Source: an uncultured Candidatus Melainabacteria bacterium
GTDB lineage: Bacteria > Cyanobacteriota > Vampirovibrionia > Gastranaerophilales > Gastranaerophilaceae
Direction of reading: 5' to 3'
Length of the DNA: 39,744 bases
NCBI GenBank assembly: GCA_934693235.1
Contig: CAKUUY010000015.1
Location: 1-39,744 of the forward strand
Both the position numbers and the translations under genes were made by a program. Shown piece by piece: positions 24,263 to 32,951 of this stretch; within the stretch, counting starts at the first letter, position 1; every line of letters begins with the position of its first letter. The notes under the pieces were generated by a model. That model saw nothing but the letters and a program-made list of their open reading frames with translations, was not told where the DNA came from and did not search any database.

Positions 24263-25491
24263 AGCTAAAATCACCTGAAATGATTTTTGTAATATTAGCA
24301 TTTGTATTCGGCTGTGTGTTTCTTTTTATTACTCCATTTAATGAGGTTCCGGATGAACAAGCTCATTTGATGAGGGCTTGCGAGGTCGCAGATGGAATTT
24401 TGTATGGTAAAAACACTCCTATATTAACGACTAAATGTGATGAACTAATAAAAAGAGATATTCTTTTAACAAGACCTAAGGATGCCTTTTATGGAGCATC
24501 TGGATATTCTCCAATTTTGTATACATTTCCTGCACTTGGTCTTAAATTGGGTGAGGTATGGGGTGGTAAAACAATGTTTTATCTTGCAAGGTTGTTTAAT
24601 TTATTTGCATTTATTTTATTAACGGCTTTGGCAATTAGGATTACACCTGTTTTTAAGTATCAGTTTCTTATTGTGGCTTTATTGCCGATGACTTTATACG
24701 AAGGAATGTCTATTTCTGCGGATTCTATTAATAATGCTGTTGCTTTTTTGTTTTTTGCATATTTGTTTAAGTTGATTTATAGTAATAAAAATAATCTTTC
24801 CCCAAAAGAGTTGGTTAGTCTTGTTGCTTTGTCTAGTCTTGGAGCTATGTTAAAAGGGTTGGTATATCCGATTTTTTTATTTGTTTTTTTACCGATTAAG
24901 CGGAATAAAAATATTTTTATAATGTTGTGTTTAATAATTGCTGTTGGAATTATGTGTTGTTGGAGTATAATAAACCCGGTGTTTACGTATCCGGATCCGT
25001 TGATGAGTGTATCATTGAATAAATATACATTATTACATAATCCATTAAATTTCCTTTACAAATTTAGTAATACACTTATTTATCGAGGTTACTGGTATAT
25101 CCCTAGTTGTATTGGAATATTAGGTTTGTTGAAAGTCCTTTTGTATCCTGTTTATTTTATAGAACCAATACTTTTTATTAGTTCGTTTTTTGTTTTTCCG
25201 ACAAATGTTTCAAAAAATAATAGGATTGTGGCGTTGCTTATATTTGTTGTTTTTACTGTTTTTATGCATATTATGTTTTACATAAATTGGACATTGCCGA
25301 GCTCTTCAAGAATAGAGGGGGTTCAAGGACGTTATTTTATTCCGATGTTACCTTTGTTATTTTTAGTATTTGCTCAAAACAAAATAAAAATTTCATTGCA
25401 AAATCAAAATAAATATATATTAGTTTTAATATTTGCAATATTTATAATGCTAGTGTATTCAGTTTTTGCATTGCACAATTATTTAAGGTAG
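24259..25491 (+). CDS. DUF2142 family polytopic membrane protein
   Basis: A 410-aa protein with about nine to eleven membrane segments. The first loop has the DUF2142 hallmark PFNEVPDEQAHLMRACEVADG, an acidic site comparable to that of GT-C glycosyltransferases. Other features: a loop with YGASGYSPILYTFPALGLKLGE and a C-terminal SSRIEGVQGRYFIPMLPLLF, where R-Y-F-I-P is typical of the family. Coupled by ATGA overlap to the GT2 gene. Together they could make a polyprenol-linked sugar and transfer it; the acceptor is unknown. Confidence 0.85.
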   Translation: MKLKSPEMIFVILAFVFGCVFLFITPFNEVPDEQAHLMRACEVADGILYGKNTPILTTKCDELIKRDILLTRPKDAFYGASGYSPILYTFPALGLKLGEVWGGKTMFYLARLFNLFAFILLTALAIRITPVFKYQFLIVALLPMTLYEGMSISADSINNAVAFLFFAYLFKLIYSNKNNLSPKELVSLVALSSLGAMLKGLVYPIFLFVFLPIKRNKNIFIMLCLIIAVGIMCCWSIINPVFTYPDPLMSVSLNKYTLLHNPLNFLYKFSNTLIYRGYWYIPSCIGILGLLKVLLYPVYFIEPILFISSFFVFPTNVSKNNRIVALLIFVVFTVFMHIMFYINWTLPSSSRIEGVQGRYFIPMLPLLFLVFAQNKIKISLQNQNKYILVLIFAIFIMLVYSVFALHNYLR

Positions 25492-25508
25492 AAATTTTTT
25501 GAAAAATA

Positions 25509-25517
25509 TGGTATAAT
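25509..25517 (+). promoter_or_regulatory. Extended -10 promoter
   Basis: TGGTATAAT (TGnTATAAT). The predicted start of transcription near 25524 excludes the TTG at 25517 and leaves too little leader for the ATG at 25529, favouring the GTG at 25544. Confidence 0.6.
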
Positions 25518-25543
25518 TGAGTCAAGAAATGGAGAGAATATTT

Positions 25544-25909
25544 GTGGACAATTTGCCAAGAATTCATGTTTTAATTACAACTAACGACCAATATATCGAG
25601 GGAGAACTTATTTTGCCGGAGAACATGAAATTTAGTAATGCGAATCCGGATAATATGCTGTTTTACATTCTGAATGGTGGTTTTCAGTTTTTAACGCTTA
25701 AAAACTGCGAGGTGAAAGATAGGAAAAACTTGGCTTTTCGCCCTGATAGAACTGCACAATTGCACATTAATCTGGACAGTATCATTACAATACAAATTAT
25801 TGAAGTTTTGCCGGATGATTTTATGTATGATAACGACAGTGACGAAAATTCTGAGGAGTACACTCAAAAACAAAATTTAAATCGCTCTAAATCTAGAATT
25901 CAACACTAA
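25544..25909 (+). CDS. Hypothetical protein, 121 aa
   Basis: Not recognised. A compact beta-rich first 90 residues (RIHVLITTNDQYIEGELILP, FYILNGGFQFLTLKNCEV, LHINLDSIITIQIIEVLP) precede an acidic then polar tail (DNDSDENSEEYTQKQN). Reminiscent of small beta-barrel domains, but I cannot name a family. The GTG at 25544 is chosen because GGAGAG at 25531-25536 is 7 bases upstream and a strong promoter ends at 25517; an in-frame ATG exists at 25529. It is followed after 86 bases by aspS. Confidence 0.72.
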   Translation: MDNLPRIHVLITTNDQYIEGELILPENMKFSNANPDNMLFYILNGGFQFLTLKNCEVKDRKNLAFRPDRTAQLHINLDSIITIQIIEVLPDDFMYDNDSDENSEEYTQKQNLNRSKSRIQH

Positions 25910-25995
25910 CAATACTTCATACTTGTTCACTTTTTTTTATGTTTTTGGTAGAATTTATGTAAGTCTATACTGAAAAATAAAAAAAGGAAGATAAG

Positions 25996-27783
25996 ATGAT
26001 TAAAACCAAACTTAAAGACCACAATTGCGGAGAGCTTAATCTAAACAATTTGAATGAAGAGGTTACTCTTTCTGGTTGGGCTTCTACTATTCGCGACTTA
26101 GGTGGTATACTATTTGTGGAATTGAGAGATAGAACAGGATTTTTTCAATTGGTTGCTAACCCTCAAATTAACCCTGAGGTTCACAAAGTTTTTGAAAAAC
26201 TAAGATCAGAATATGTAATTACCGTAAGAGGAAAAATTACTCGCAGACCGGAAGAAACATACAATGAAAAATATGCTACAGGACAAGTTGAGATGTATCC
26301 GACTTCTGTTGAAATTCTTTCAGAGGCAAAAACTTTACCATTTGTTTTAGATGATGAAAATGTTTCGGAAGATGTTCGTTTGAAGTACAGATATTTAGAT
26401 ATAAGACGTGAGAGTATGTTGCATAACTTGACTTTACGTCACAAGATTTGTCAAGCAGCAAGAAATTACTTAAATAATCAAGACTTCTTAGAAGTTGAGA
26501 CTCCTATCTTGATTAAAACTACACCTGAGGGAGCTAGAGATTATCTTGTCCCATCTCGTGTTCAAGAAGGGAAATTCTATGCATTACCTCAATCTCCTCA
26601 AATTTTTAAACAATTGTTAATGGTTGGTGGTATTGAGAGATATTATCAAATTGCAAAATGTTTCAGAGATGAAGACTTGCGTGCAGATAGACAACCTGAA
26701 TTTACGCAAATTGATATTGAAATGTCGTTTGTTGAACAGCAAGACGTTATCAAGTGTGTTGAAGGTTTGATCGTTGATACATTTAAGGCTGCAGGAGTTG
26801 ATGTAAAACCTCCATTTATTCAAATGCCTTGGCAAGAAGCTATGGACAGGTTTGGTTCTGATAAACCGGATACTCGTTTCGACTTAGAGTTGTTTGATAT
26901 TGGTGATATCATATTGCAATCTGAATTCAAAATTGTTAGAGATACTTTGGAAAACGGTGGTATTGTTCGTGGTATCAGAATCCCAGGCGGTGCTAAATTT
27001 TCTAGAAAAGATATTGATGATATTACAAAGCTTGCTGTATCATTTGGAGCAAAAGCTCTTGCTAATATTATTTACAATGAAGATGGAACTGCCAAATCAC
27101 CTGTATTGAAATTTGTTACAGAAGAACAAGCTCAAGCTATTAAAGAACGTGCGGGAGCTCAAGATGGTGATATTATTTTCTTTGTAGCAGATAAACCAAA
27201 ATTGGTTTATGACATTATGGGTCGATTAAGATTATATTTTGGTAAAAAATTAGACTTAATTGATGAAAGTAAACACAATTTACTTTGGGTTGTAGACTTC
27301 CCTATGTTTGAATGGTCAGACGAAGAGGACAGATTTATGGCAATGCACCACCCATTTACATCACCATGTATTGATGATTTAGATAAATTAAAATCAGGGG
27401 ATTTGGGTAATGTTAAATCAATTGCTTATGATATTGTTTACAACGGAACTGAATTAGGCGGTGGTTCTGTAAGAATTCACTCTTCTGAAGTACAAAGTGC
27501 AATTTTTAAAGCACTAGGGTTAACAGAAGATGAAGCTAAAGAAAAATTTGGCTTTATGGTTAACGCTTTGCAGTATGGTACTCCTCCTCACGCAGGCCTT
27601 GCAATCGGTTTGGATAGACTGGTTGCATTGCTTTGCAGAACTGACAGTATTAGAGATGTTATTGCATTCCCTAAAAATTCAGGTGCAAAAGATTTAATGA
27701 GTGATGCTCCGGGAGAAGCTTCTTTACAGCAGTTGAGAGAACTTCATTTGAAAAGTACTGTTCAACCTCACCATAAAAGTTAA
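25996..27783 (+). CDS. aspS: Aspartate--tRNA ligase
   Basis: Class IIb synthetase charging tRNA with aspartate. The N-terminal anticodon-binding OB fold is residues ~15-105 (VTLSGWASTIRDLGGILFVELRDRTG). The catalytic domain shows motif 1 (RNYLNNQDFLEVETPIL), LPQSPQIFKQLLMVGG, motif 2 (CFRDEDLRADRQPEFTQIDIE), the bacterial GAD insert (residues ~290-430) and motif 3 (PPHAGLAIGLDRLVALL). Length 595 is typical of bacterial AspRS. AAGGAAG precedes the ATG. A strong terminator follows. Confidence 0.98.
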   Translation: MIKTKLKDHNCGELNLNNLNEEVTLSGWASTIRDLGGILFVELRDRTGFFQLVANPQINPEVHKVFEKLRSEYVITVRGKITRRPEETYNEKYATGQVEMYPTSVEILSEAKTLPFVLDDENVSEDVRLKYRYLDIRRESMLHNLTLRHKICQAARNYLNNQDFLEVETPILIKTTPEGARDYLVPSRVQEGKFYALPQSPQIFKQLLMVGGIERYYQIAKCFRDEDLRADRQPEFTQIDIEMSFVEQQDVIKCVEGLIVDTFKAAGVDVKPPFIQMPWQEAMDRFGSDKPDTRFDLELFDIGDIILQSEFKIVRDTLENGGIVRGIRIPGGAKFSRKDIDDITKLAVSFGAKALANIIYNEDGTAKSPVLKFVTEEQAQAIKERAGAQDGDIIFFVADKPKLVYDIMGRLRLYFGKKLDLIDESKHNLLWVVDFPMFEWSDEEDRFMAMHHPFTSPCIDDLDKLKSGDLGNVKSIAYDIVYNGTELGGGSVRIHSSEVQSAIFKALGLTEDEAKEKFGFMVNALQYGTPPHAGLAIGLDRLVALLCRTDSIRDVIAFPKNSGAKDLMSDAPGEASLQQLRELHLKSTVQPHHKS

Positions 27784-27802
27784 TTAAGAGAAGAAATATA
27801 TT

Positions 27803-27840
27803 AAAAATCCCTTTAGAAGATATCTAAAGGGATTTTTTTT
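27803..27840. terminator. Bidirectional terminator after aspS
   Basis: AAAAATCCCTTTAGA pairs with TCTAAAGGGATTTTT around AGATA, with eight T on the plus strand and A-runs serving the converging gene. Confidence 0.92.
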
Positions 27841-27841
27841 A

Positions 27842-28180
27842 TTAATCATTATATCCTAATTTGTTTTTTACATTGCCTTTAGCGAGAGATTTTTTGAATT
27901 TTTCCATAATGGTTGTAACGAACTCTTTTCTATATGATTCACTACCCTCATCCATCATTAGGCCAACATAGCGGCCATTTACAAAATTTGCACTGCCAGT
28001 TGCTTCAATTCCATTTTTTAATTGAGTTGAAACCTTAACGGTATCAATATATTCAAAAGAATCCGGATGAATTTTTTGTGCATTTTTATACATGTAGTTC
28101 ATTACTCCGCTAAAAGTACTCGGAATATGTGTACCGAAACTTGGTGTCGAATTATATTGGTAGTTTGTTCTGATGTTCAT
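27842..28180 (-). CDS. Hypothetical protein, 112 aa
   Basis: Not recognised. The N-terminus (NYQYNSTPSFGTHIPSTF) is an Asn/Ser-rich segment ending in PSFG, then a mixed alpha/beta region (EYIDTVKVSTQLKNGIEATGSANFVNGRYVGLMMD) and a basic helical end (RKEFVTTIMEKFKKSLAKGNVKNK). No signal peptide or membrane segment. The ATG at 28180 is preferred over one at 28210 because AAGGA lies 9 bases upstream of it. Divergent from ribF, sharing a ~100-base AT-rich promoter region. Confidence 0.75.
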   Translation of the reverse strand: MNIRTNYQYNSTPSFGTHIPSTFSGVMNYMYKNAQKIHPDSFEYIDTVKVSTQLKNGIEATGSANFVNGRYVGLMMDEGSESYRKEFVTTIMEKFKKSLAKGNVKNKLGYND

Positions 28181-28271
28181 AGTTAAAATTCCTTTTTGAG
28201 ATATTAACATATGTGATAATTAAATTTTGCTACTTTTTAAATTTTTATTAAGGAATGTTTCTTATTTATTA

Positions 28272-28286
28272 TATAATAAAATTATG
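28272..28286 (+). promoter_or_regulatory. -10 element giving a probably leaderless ribF mRNA
   Basis: TATAAT (28272-28277) ends 6 bases before the ATG at 28284, so transcription would start at or next to the start codon. No ribosome site precedes the ATG. Confidence 0.5.
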
Positions 28287-29162
28287 GAGATATTTACAGA
28301 ATTAAACTATAATCCCAATTTGTCGCTTGCTCTAGGCTTTTTTGATGGGGTTCATCTGGGCCATAAAGCAGTTATTGATAAAGCTGTAGAATTTGCAAAA
28401 GAAACAGGTAATAAATCTGCTGTGATAACTTTTGCTGAGCATCCATGTTGTTATTTACGGCATATTTCTCCTGAATACATAACAACTCGTAGTGATAGAG
28501 AAAAAATTTTTGAAGATCTTGGTGTTGACTATTTGTATGAGCTCAATTTTGAAAATGTTTCAAACTTCTCTGCAGATGAATATTTGAAAAATATTTTAGT
28601 TAAGAATTTTAGTCCGATTGCAATTTCAACAGGTTGGAATCATAATTTTGGTTGTAAGAAATCAGGAAATGTAAAGTTCTTACATGAAAATAGTGATAAA
28701 TTTGGTTATAAGTATTTTGAACTTCCACCACAAAAAATAAATAATGAAATTATAAGTAGTACAATTATTCGAAAATATTTATCTAATGGTGATATAAAAA
28801 AAGCAAACGCCATGCTAGGATTTGAATTTACAATTACAGGAAAAATAGTTTGTGGTAATAAAATTGGGCGAACTATTGGTTTTCCGACTGCAAATGTGAT
28901 TTATCCGATAGATATTGTAAAAGTTCCACATGGAGTTTATTCAGTGGAAACAAACTTTGGTAAGGGGATTGCAAACTATGGTACCCGCCCTACTGTAAAT
29001 GGTAAAGAAACGCTTTTAGAGGTTAATATAAGAGATTTTAATCAAAATATATATGGGCAAAATTTAACAGTAAAATTTTGCGAAATGATACGCCCCGAAA
29101 GAAAATTTTCATCTCTCAATGAGCTTAAAAAACAAATTCAATTAGATTTAAAATCTATTTAA
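28284..29162 (+). CDS. ribF: Bifunctional riboflavin kinase / FMN adenylyltransferase
   Basis: Makes FMN and FAD from riboflavin. The N-terminal adenylyltransferase half has ALGFFDGVHLGHKAVI (nucleotidyltransferase motif, like GxFDGxHxGH), FAEHP, the GWNHNFGCKKSGN site and ISSTIIRKYLSNGDIKKAN. The C-terminal flavokinase half has GKIVCGNKIGRTIGFPTANV, the GVYSVET strand and YGTRPTVNG, LLEVNIRDFNQNIYG. The ATG at 28284 (292 aa) fits the family start; an upstream in-frame start at 28227 would add an unrelated hydrophobic stretch. Transcript probably leaderless. Confidence 0.96.
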   Translation: MEIFTELNYNPNLSLALGFFDGVHLGHKAVIDKAVEFAKETGNKSAVITFAEHPCCYLRHISPEYITTRSDREKIFEDLGVDYLYELNFENVSNFSADEYLKNILVKNFSPIAISTGWNHNFGCKKSGNVKFLHENSDKFGYKYFELPPQKINNEIISSTIIRKYLSNGDIKKANAMLGFEFTITGKIVCGNKIGRTIGFPTANVIYPIDIVKVPHGVYSVETNFGKGIANYGTRPTVNGKETLLEVNIRDFNQNIYGQNLTVKFCEMIRPERKFSSLNELKKQIQLDLKSI

Positions 29163-29168
29163 TTAAAA

Positions 29169-29864
29169 TTACCAAGGGTAATCGTCTGAAATTTCCCATC
29201 CGTCATGTATTATTTTTGCGGCACAACTCATTCCCTGTCCTGTTTTGTTGCAATCACTATTAATTTGTGCTTTGTTTTTATCATAGCCAAATGGGCGGAC
29301 AACCCCATGTTCATAGTCAATTAGAAACAAAAATACATCTTTCCCGAACATGTTTGGGGCTTTTATTCCATTTATATCAATTAAAACTTTCTGTTGTGAA
29401 GCGATTAAAGGGTGTGCCAAGTCGTCTTTATCGTTTCTACTCCAAGTCATTATGTTAACGAAATATAATACTTCATCTTTAGTTATAAAATACACTCTAC
29501 CATAATCATAACTCGTAAGAATTTGAACACCGTATGAATTCCCATTTCGGTATGAATAAAAAGTATCTCCTAAACTGTTATTATATATTTTAGGAGCATT
29601 AAAATAAGGATACCAATAAGTTTCAAAAAAATCTTTTACCTTATTTTTGTCGAGAGTCTCGCCAATACCTAGCTCAGCAGCAGAATTATCCGCTACAGCT
29701 CTTTGCATAACTTGTGCAAGAACAGTATAAGCTTTTTTTAATTTTGCAACAGTTTGTTGTTTTTGATATTCGTTAATAATTGTAGGCATTGTAATAGCCG
29801 CAACAATTCCGACTATTCCCAAAGTTATTAGAACTTCTGCAAGAGTAAATCCATGATTTTTCAA
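29169..29864 (-). CDS. Prepilin-like protein with type IV pilin N-terminus, 231 aa
   Basis: Has a minimal leader, MKNHG, then FTLAEVLITLGIVGIVAAITMP, so prepilin peptidase would cut after the Gly, with the conserved Glu at +5. The C-terminal domain contains the pattern VLIDINGIKAPNMFGKDVFLFLID (aligned in position with LYVDVNGKKGPNRVGYDLWYMDIF of the protein at 18549) and one Cys pair (SDCNKTGQGMSC). This shared D-x-N-G-x-K-x-P-N-x-x-G-x-D motif marks both as one pseudopilin family. No poly-G tract or repeat lies near its start, unlike the other two prepilin genes. It converges on ribF with 6 bases between stops. Confidence 0.88.
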   Translation of the reverse strand: MKNHGFTLAEVLITLGIVGIVAAITMPTIINEYQKQQTVAKLKKAYTVLAQVMQRAVADNSAAELGIGETLDKNKVKDFFETYWYPYFNAPKIYNNSLGDTFYSYRNGNSYGVQILTSYDYGRVYFITKDEVLYFVNIMTWSRNDKDDLAHPLIASQQKVLIDINGIKAPNMFGKDVFLFLIDYEHGVVRPFGYDKNKAQINSDCNKTGQGMSCAAKIIHDGWEISDDYPW

Positions 29865-29944
29865 AATGTTAATAATCCTTCCTATAATTATATTACACTA
29901 AATTCTTTGTTTTGTCTTTTAAAATCAATTATTTATGACAATAC

Positions 29945-29977
29945 TGTTACTTATTGTATGTGTAACTGATAGTAACA
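29945..29977. promoter_or_regulatory. Inverted repeat, possible operator of the XRE gene
   Basis: TGTTAC (29945-29950) and GTAACA (29972-29977) flank an inner GTAAC, just upstream of TATAGT (29982-29987) and the ATG at 29996. The position fits autoregulation by the XRE protein; inference only. Confidence 0.35.
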
Positions 29978-29995
29978 TTAATATAGTATATTTGA

Positions 29996-30214
29996 ATGAA
30001 CACAAAGATATTGGAAAAATTTGGAAAAACACTGAGACGAAAACGAAGAGAAGCTAATTATTCTCAAGAAGAGTTCGCAGAAAAACTTGGAATTCACAGA
30101 ACATATATGAGTTTTCTGGAAAGAGGTCAAAGAAATCCAAGTCTTATTATGTTGTTTAAAATATCGCGGGTGTTAAAAATAAAACTTTCTGAATTATTTG
30201 AATTTGATGCTTAA
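29996..30214 (+). CDS. Small XRE-family regulator, 72 aa
   Basis: A single-domain Cro/C1-type repressor: FGKTLRRKRREANYSQEEFAEKLGIHRTYMSFLERGQRNPSL, where IHRTYMSFLERG is the recognition helix, followed by LFKISRVLKIKLSELFEF. There is no extra domain. The -10-like TATAGT ends 8 bases before the ATG and no ribosome site is visible, so the mRNA may be nearly leaderless. The HRTYMSFLERGQRNPS stretch matches small regulators common in restriction or phage neighbourhoods, but no such genes are beside it. Confidence 0.88.
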   Translation: MNTKILEKFGKTLRRKRREANYSQEEFAEKLGIHRTYMSFLERGQRNPSLIMLFKISRVLKIKLSELFEFDA

Positions 30215-30243
30215 AAAAGCTCTCAAAATTTGAGAGCTTTTTT
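30213..30243. terminator. Bidirectional terminator
   Basis: AAAAAAGCTCTCAAA pairs with TTTGAGAGCTTTTTT around a one- or two-base centre; it serves both the XRE gene and the converging operon. Confidence 0.92.
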
Positions 30244-30250
30244 AATTATA

Positions 30251-30796
30251 TTATTTAATTAAGGCTTGAACCTCTTTAAATTTAGGGTTTTTAGCACCTT
30301 TTAACCATTCAAACAATGCAATTTCAACACAGGTCGCTTTTACACTATTTGCAACCATAGCTTCAATACCTTGTTTGAATTCATATTTATTACGGCTTGC
30401 GCAAGCATCCTTGATGACGTAAACATCAAATCCTTCTTCTATTAGTGCTGCAGCTGTTTGATGTACACAAATGTGGGTTTCAATACCAAAGATTACAATT
30501 TGCTTCTTGCCAAATGCCTTAATTTTATCAAGCATGCCCTCTTCTAACAAAGCGTTAAAGTATGTTTTTTCAACAACTTCGCTACCTTCCGGTAGAGCTT
30601 CCTGCAATTGAGGAACTGTGTGCCCCAAACCTTTTGGGTACTGTTCTGTTAATAAAACAGGGATATCTAATGCTTTTGCAGCTCTTGTGACTTTTACTGC
30701 ATTTGACACAATTGTATCTTTTTCTAAAGCTGCAACGAGTTTTTCCTGAATATCAATAATTAATACTAAACTGTTTTCGGCTGATAATGTATTCAT
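30251..30796 (-). CDS. Isochorismatase-like cysteine hydrolase, 181 aa
   Basis: Member of the isochorismatase/nicotinamidase fold. The catalytic triad is visible: D15 (LVLIIDIQEKL), K77 (VVEKTYFNAL) and C110 (GIETHICVHQTA), with the cis-peptide-type IETH stretch just before the Cys. It resembles the YcaC-like branch (TEQYPKGLGHTVPQL), whose substrate is not established. AAAGGAGA precedes the ATG, and only 10 bases separate it from the upstream receiver-like gene, so it is the last gene of the ftsEX operon. Confidence 0.92.
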   Translation of the reverse strand: MNTLSAENSLVLIIDIQEKLVAALEKDTIVSNAVKVTRAAKALDIPVLLTEQYPKGLGHTVPQLQEALPEGSEVVEKTYFNALLEEGMLDKIKAFGKKQIVIFGIETHICVHQTAAALIEEGFDVYVIKDACASRNKYEFKQGIEAMVANSVKATCVEIALFEWLKGAKNPKFKEVQALIK

Positions 30797-30806
30797 TTTT
30801 TCTCCT

Positions 30807-32039
30807 TTATTCTGTTGTATATTTAAAATCTTTTATAAATTCTTCAACGATATTTATCAATTCTTTTTGTGTAACCTTGGGTAAAGATAACTGAATTTCT
30901 TTGTTTTCAGGACTATCCAATCCATCATGGTTAATTGTTACAATGATTTTGGCAAATCCAGGATAGATAATTCTCAATGTGCTATCCTGCTTTTTGTTTT
31001 TTAAATGAAAAATGCACATATTATCATTTGTTGACTGTTCAATTTCTGTTTCAAATAATTTATTTTCCCAAGTTTTCTGTAACCTGAAAAATACCGGACT
31101 AATTACCTTTTCCAACTTTTTATTAAATATTTGTTTGAAAATTTTGTAATTCTGCGGTTTGTTTTCAGTGTCTTCAAGCCATTCATCAAGAGTTGCTTCT
31201 TTGGCTTCGGCTAAAACATAATCCGTATTTGTTGCTAAAGCATCGGAAAGAGCCTGTAAAGCATCTTTTTCAAAATCGTTGAACGTTTTATTGGTGATTT
31301 CTGAAATTCCTACACGCAATTCATAATTTTCACCATAATTTTCTTTAATCTTGTTGAAAACAACCAGTGCCCCATTTACATCTGTCTTTGGCAAGAATAT
31401 GTAAAATCTTGTTCCACGTCCTAAAGTTACAATATCATTAACTCTAACAGATTTTGATACTGCACTTGACATTTTTTCTATGGAAAAGGTTGTTTTTGTC
31501 TCTTCTGAAGGGGATACAATCATAAAAATTCCTTCTTTATACAAGTTATTATCTATTGCATTTTCAATAACTTGTTGAGAGTGGTTGTAAGAGTATATTC
31601 CGGTCAATTCATCTATTACGTGCAGTTGTTCTAATATTTTAGAGTTACGCAGAGTTTTCAATTTTATTGAATTGTGTTTTATATTATTTATAACTCTTAT
31701 GACTAACTCAAAAGCATCAGCATCAGACATTACAAAATCGTCAATTCCTGAATCATAGCTTGTTAAAATTAACTCTTCATCATATTCTTTTGCAAGTAAA
31801 ATAATACAAATAGCTTCATTTGATCTTAAATTTTTAATAAGTTCAATTGTTTCTTTTTTTGAACTATTTTCGTGAACTAGGACAATATTAGCTAAAGTTA
31901 ATTCTAAATTTTGTTCTGCTTCATCGAAATTTGAAGTGGTGATAACATCATCTTTTCTCAAAAATATCAATTTTGATTTTAAGTTTGTTGCAAATTTTTC
32001 ATCGTCAGAAATTAGCAAAATAGAATTCTTATTTAACAT
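30807..32039 (-). CDS. Degenerate receiver plus degenerate GGDEF-like protein, 410 aa
   Basis: Domain order: receiver-like (1-115), short linker, GGDEF-like (130-275), and a C-terminal domain of ~130 residues that I do not recognise. The receiver keeps the acidic start (SDDEKF) but the phospho-acceptor position reads VLVHEN (His56 where Asp is expected), and the usual Lys after DDF is absent. The GGDEF half keeps the opening DELTGIYSYN, but the active loop reads GRGTRFYIF in place of GG(D/E)EF. It is therefore unlikely to be phosphorylated in the usual way or to make c-di-GMP. ATG 32039 follows the ftsX stop by 3 bases. Context suggests a protein-protein role at the division or envelope machinery. 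Confidence 0.8.
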   Translation of the reverse strand: MLNKNSILLISDDEKFATNLKSKLIFLRKDDVITTSNFDEAEQNLELTLANIVLVHENSSKKETIELIKNLRSNEAICIILLAKEYDEELILTSYDSGIDDFVMSDADAFELVIRVINNIKHNSIKLKTLRNSKILEQLHVIDELTGIYSYNHSQQVIENAIDNNLYKEGIFMIVSPSEETKTTFSIEKMSSAVSKSVRVNDIVTLGRGTRFYIFLPKTDVNGALVVFNKIKENYGENYELRVGISEITNKTFNDFEKDALQALSDALATNTDYVLAEAKEATLDEWLEDTENKPQNYKIFKQIFNKKLEKVISPVFFRLQKTWENKLFETEIEQSTNDNMCIFHLKNKKQDSTLRIIYPGFAKIIVTINHDGLDSPENKEIQLSLPKVTQKELINIVEEFIKDFKYTTE

Positions 32040-32042
32040 CAA

Positions 32043-32951
32043 CTATACCTGCAAATGTTTTTTTATACACAAGAAACTACCACCGGCGCCAAATAAAATT
32101 GCCATTGCAAACATTACCGCAATTACAAAGTTTTGAGCATATAAAGGTGTCGGAACCATAAAGAATTGGTGCATGTGATTTAATCCGTTTTGAACACAAT
32201 TTAGTGGTAACAACGCAATTACAGCGCCAGAAAATCCGTAAAATGCTCCCTGCATAATCAGTGGGAATCTGATATACCAATTTGAAACACCCATCAATCT
32301 CATAATTTCGATTTCTTCTTTTCTAGACTGAATTACAAGTTGAATAGTATTATTTATAATAGTTATTGTCAGCATGCCCATAATTATCACCACAAGAACT
32401 GTTATAACGTTAACAATATGATTTAAAGCCTCAATTTTTTTAGCTAAATCCTGTGCATAACTCATGTCTTCAACGGAAGTTAGTTGTTTTATGTTTTTAA
32501 ATACAGCGTCAATGTTTTCGGGCTTGTCAACCTTAACATGGAGAGTGTCAGGTAACGGATTTTCAATATCAGGCAAATCCATTTCTCGTTTCAAATTAGC
32601 CCAAGAACTAGCTTTCGGAACAAGTGCTACACTTTCAACATGTTCAAATTCTTTAATTCTGGTTTTTGCAACATTAGCATCTGCATTATCCTTTAGGTAA
32701 ACTGAGATTTCAAGTACATTTCCTAATTCATGTGCAAATGAAGAAATTGAAATTGCAGAACGGAAGAAAGAAGCAAAAATAGTTAATATTGCTGCCATTG
32801 TTGTAATAATAACAAGATTTACGATACCTGTTCTTGCAATATCGTGAACTGTCTGTTTGGTTAAACGATACAATATTCTTAACTCACATAACCAGTCTTT
32901 AGGAATGTGTTTTTTTACTTTTTTCTTTATTTCTGCTTTTGAATTATTCAT
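32043..32951 (-). CDS. ftsX: Cell division protein FtsX
   Basis: Membrane partner of FtsE; the complex transmits signals across the membrane to peptidoglycan hydrolases. Topology is standard: an N-terminal cytoplasmic stretch, TM1 (GIVNLVIITTMAAILTIFASFF), a periplasmic loop with VYLKDNADANVAKTRIKEFEHVESVALVPKASSW, then three C-terminal segments (VNVITVLVVIIMGMLTITIINNT, GAFYGFSGAVIALLPL, FVIAVMFAMAILFGAGGSFL) and the diagnostic RKEEIEIMRLMGVSNWYIRFPL. 302 aa is normal. It overlaps ftsE by 8 bases and is followed directly by the receiver-like gene. Confidence 0.95.
   Translation of the reverse strand: MNNSKAEIKKKVKKHIPKDWLCELRILYRLTKQTVHDIARTGIVNLVIITTMAAILTIFASFFRSAISISSFAHELGNVLEISVYLKDNADANVAKTRIKEFEHVESVALVPKASSWANLKREMDLPDIENPLPDTLHVKVDKPENIDAVFKNIKQLTSVEDMSYAQDLAKKIEALNHIVNVITVLVVIIMGMLTITIINNTIQLVIQSRKEEIEIMRLMGVSNWYIRFPLIMQGAFYGFSGAVIALLPLNCVQNGLNHMHQFFMVPTPLYAQNFVIAVMFAMAILFGAGGSFLCIKKHLQV

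Noticed and set aside
29169..29864. Prepilin gene at 29169 as a third poly-G switch
   Set aside because: Its ATG is followed directly by KNHGFTLAEV and there is no homopolymer or repeat in or before the start.
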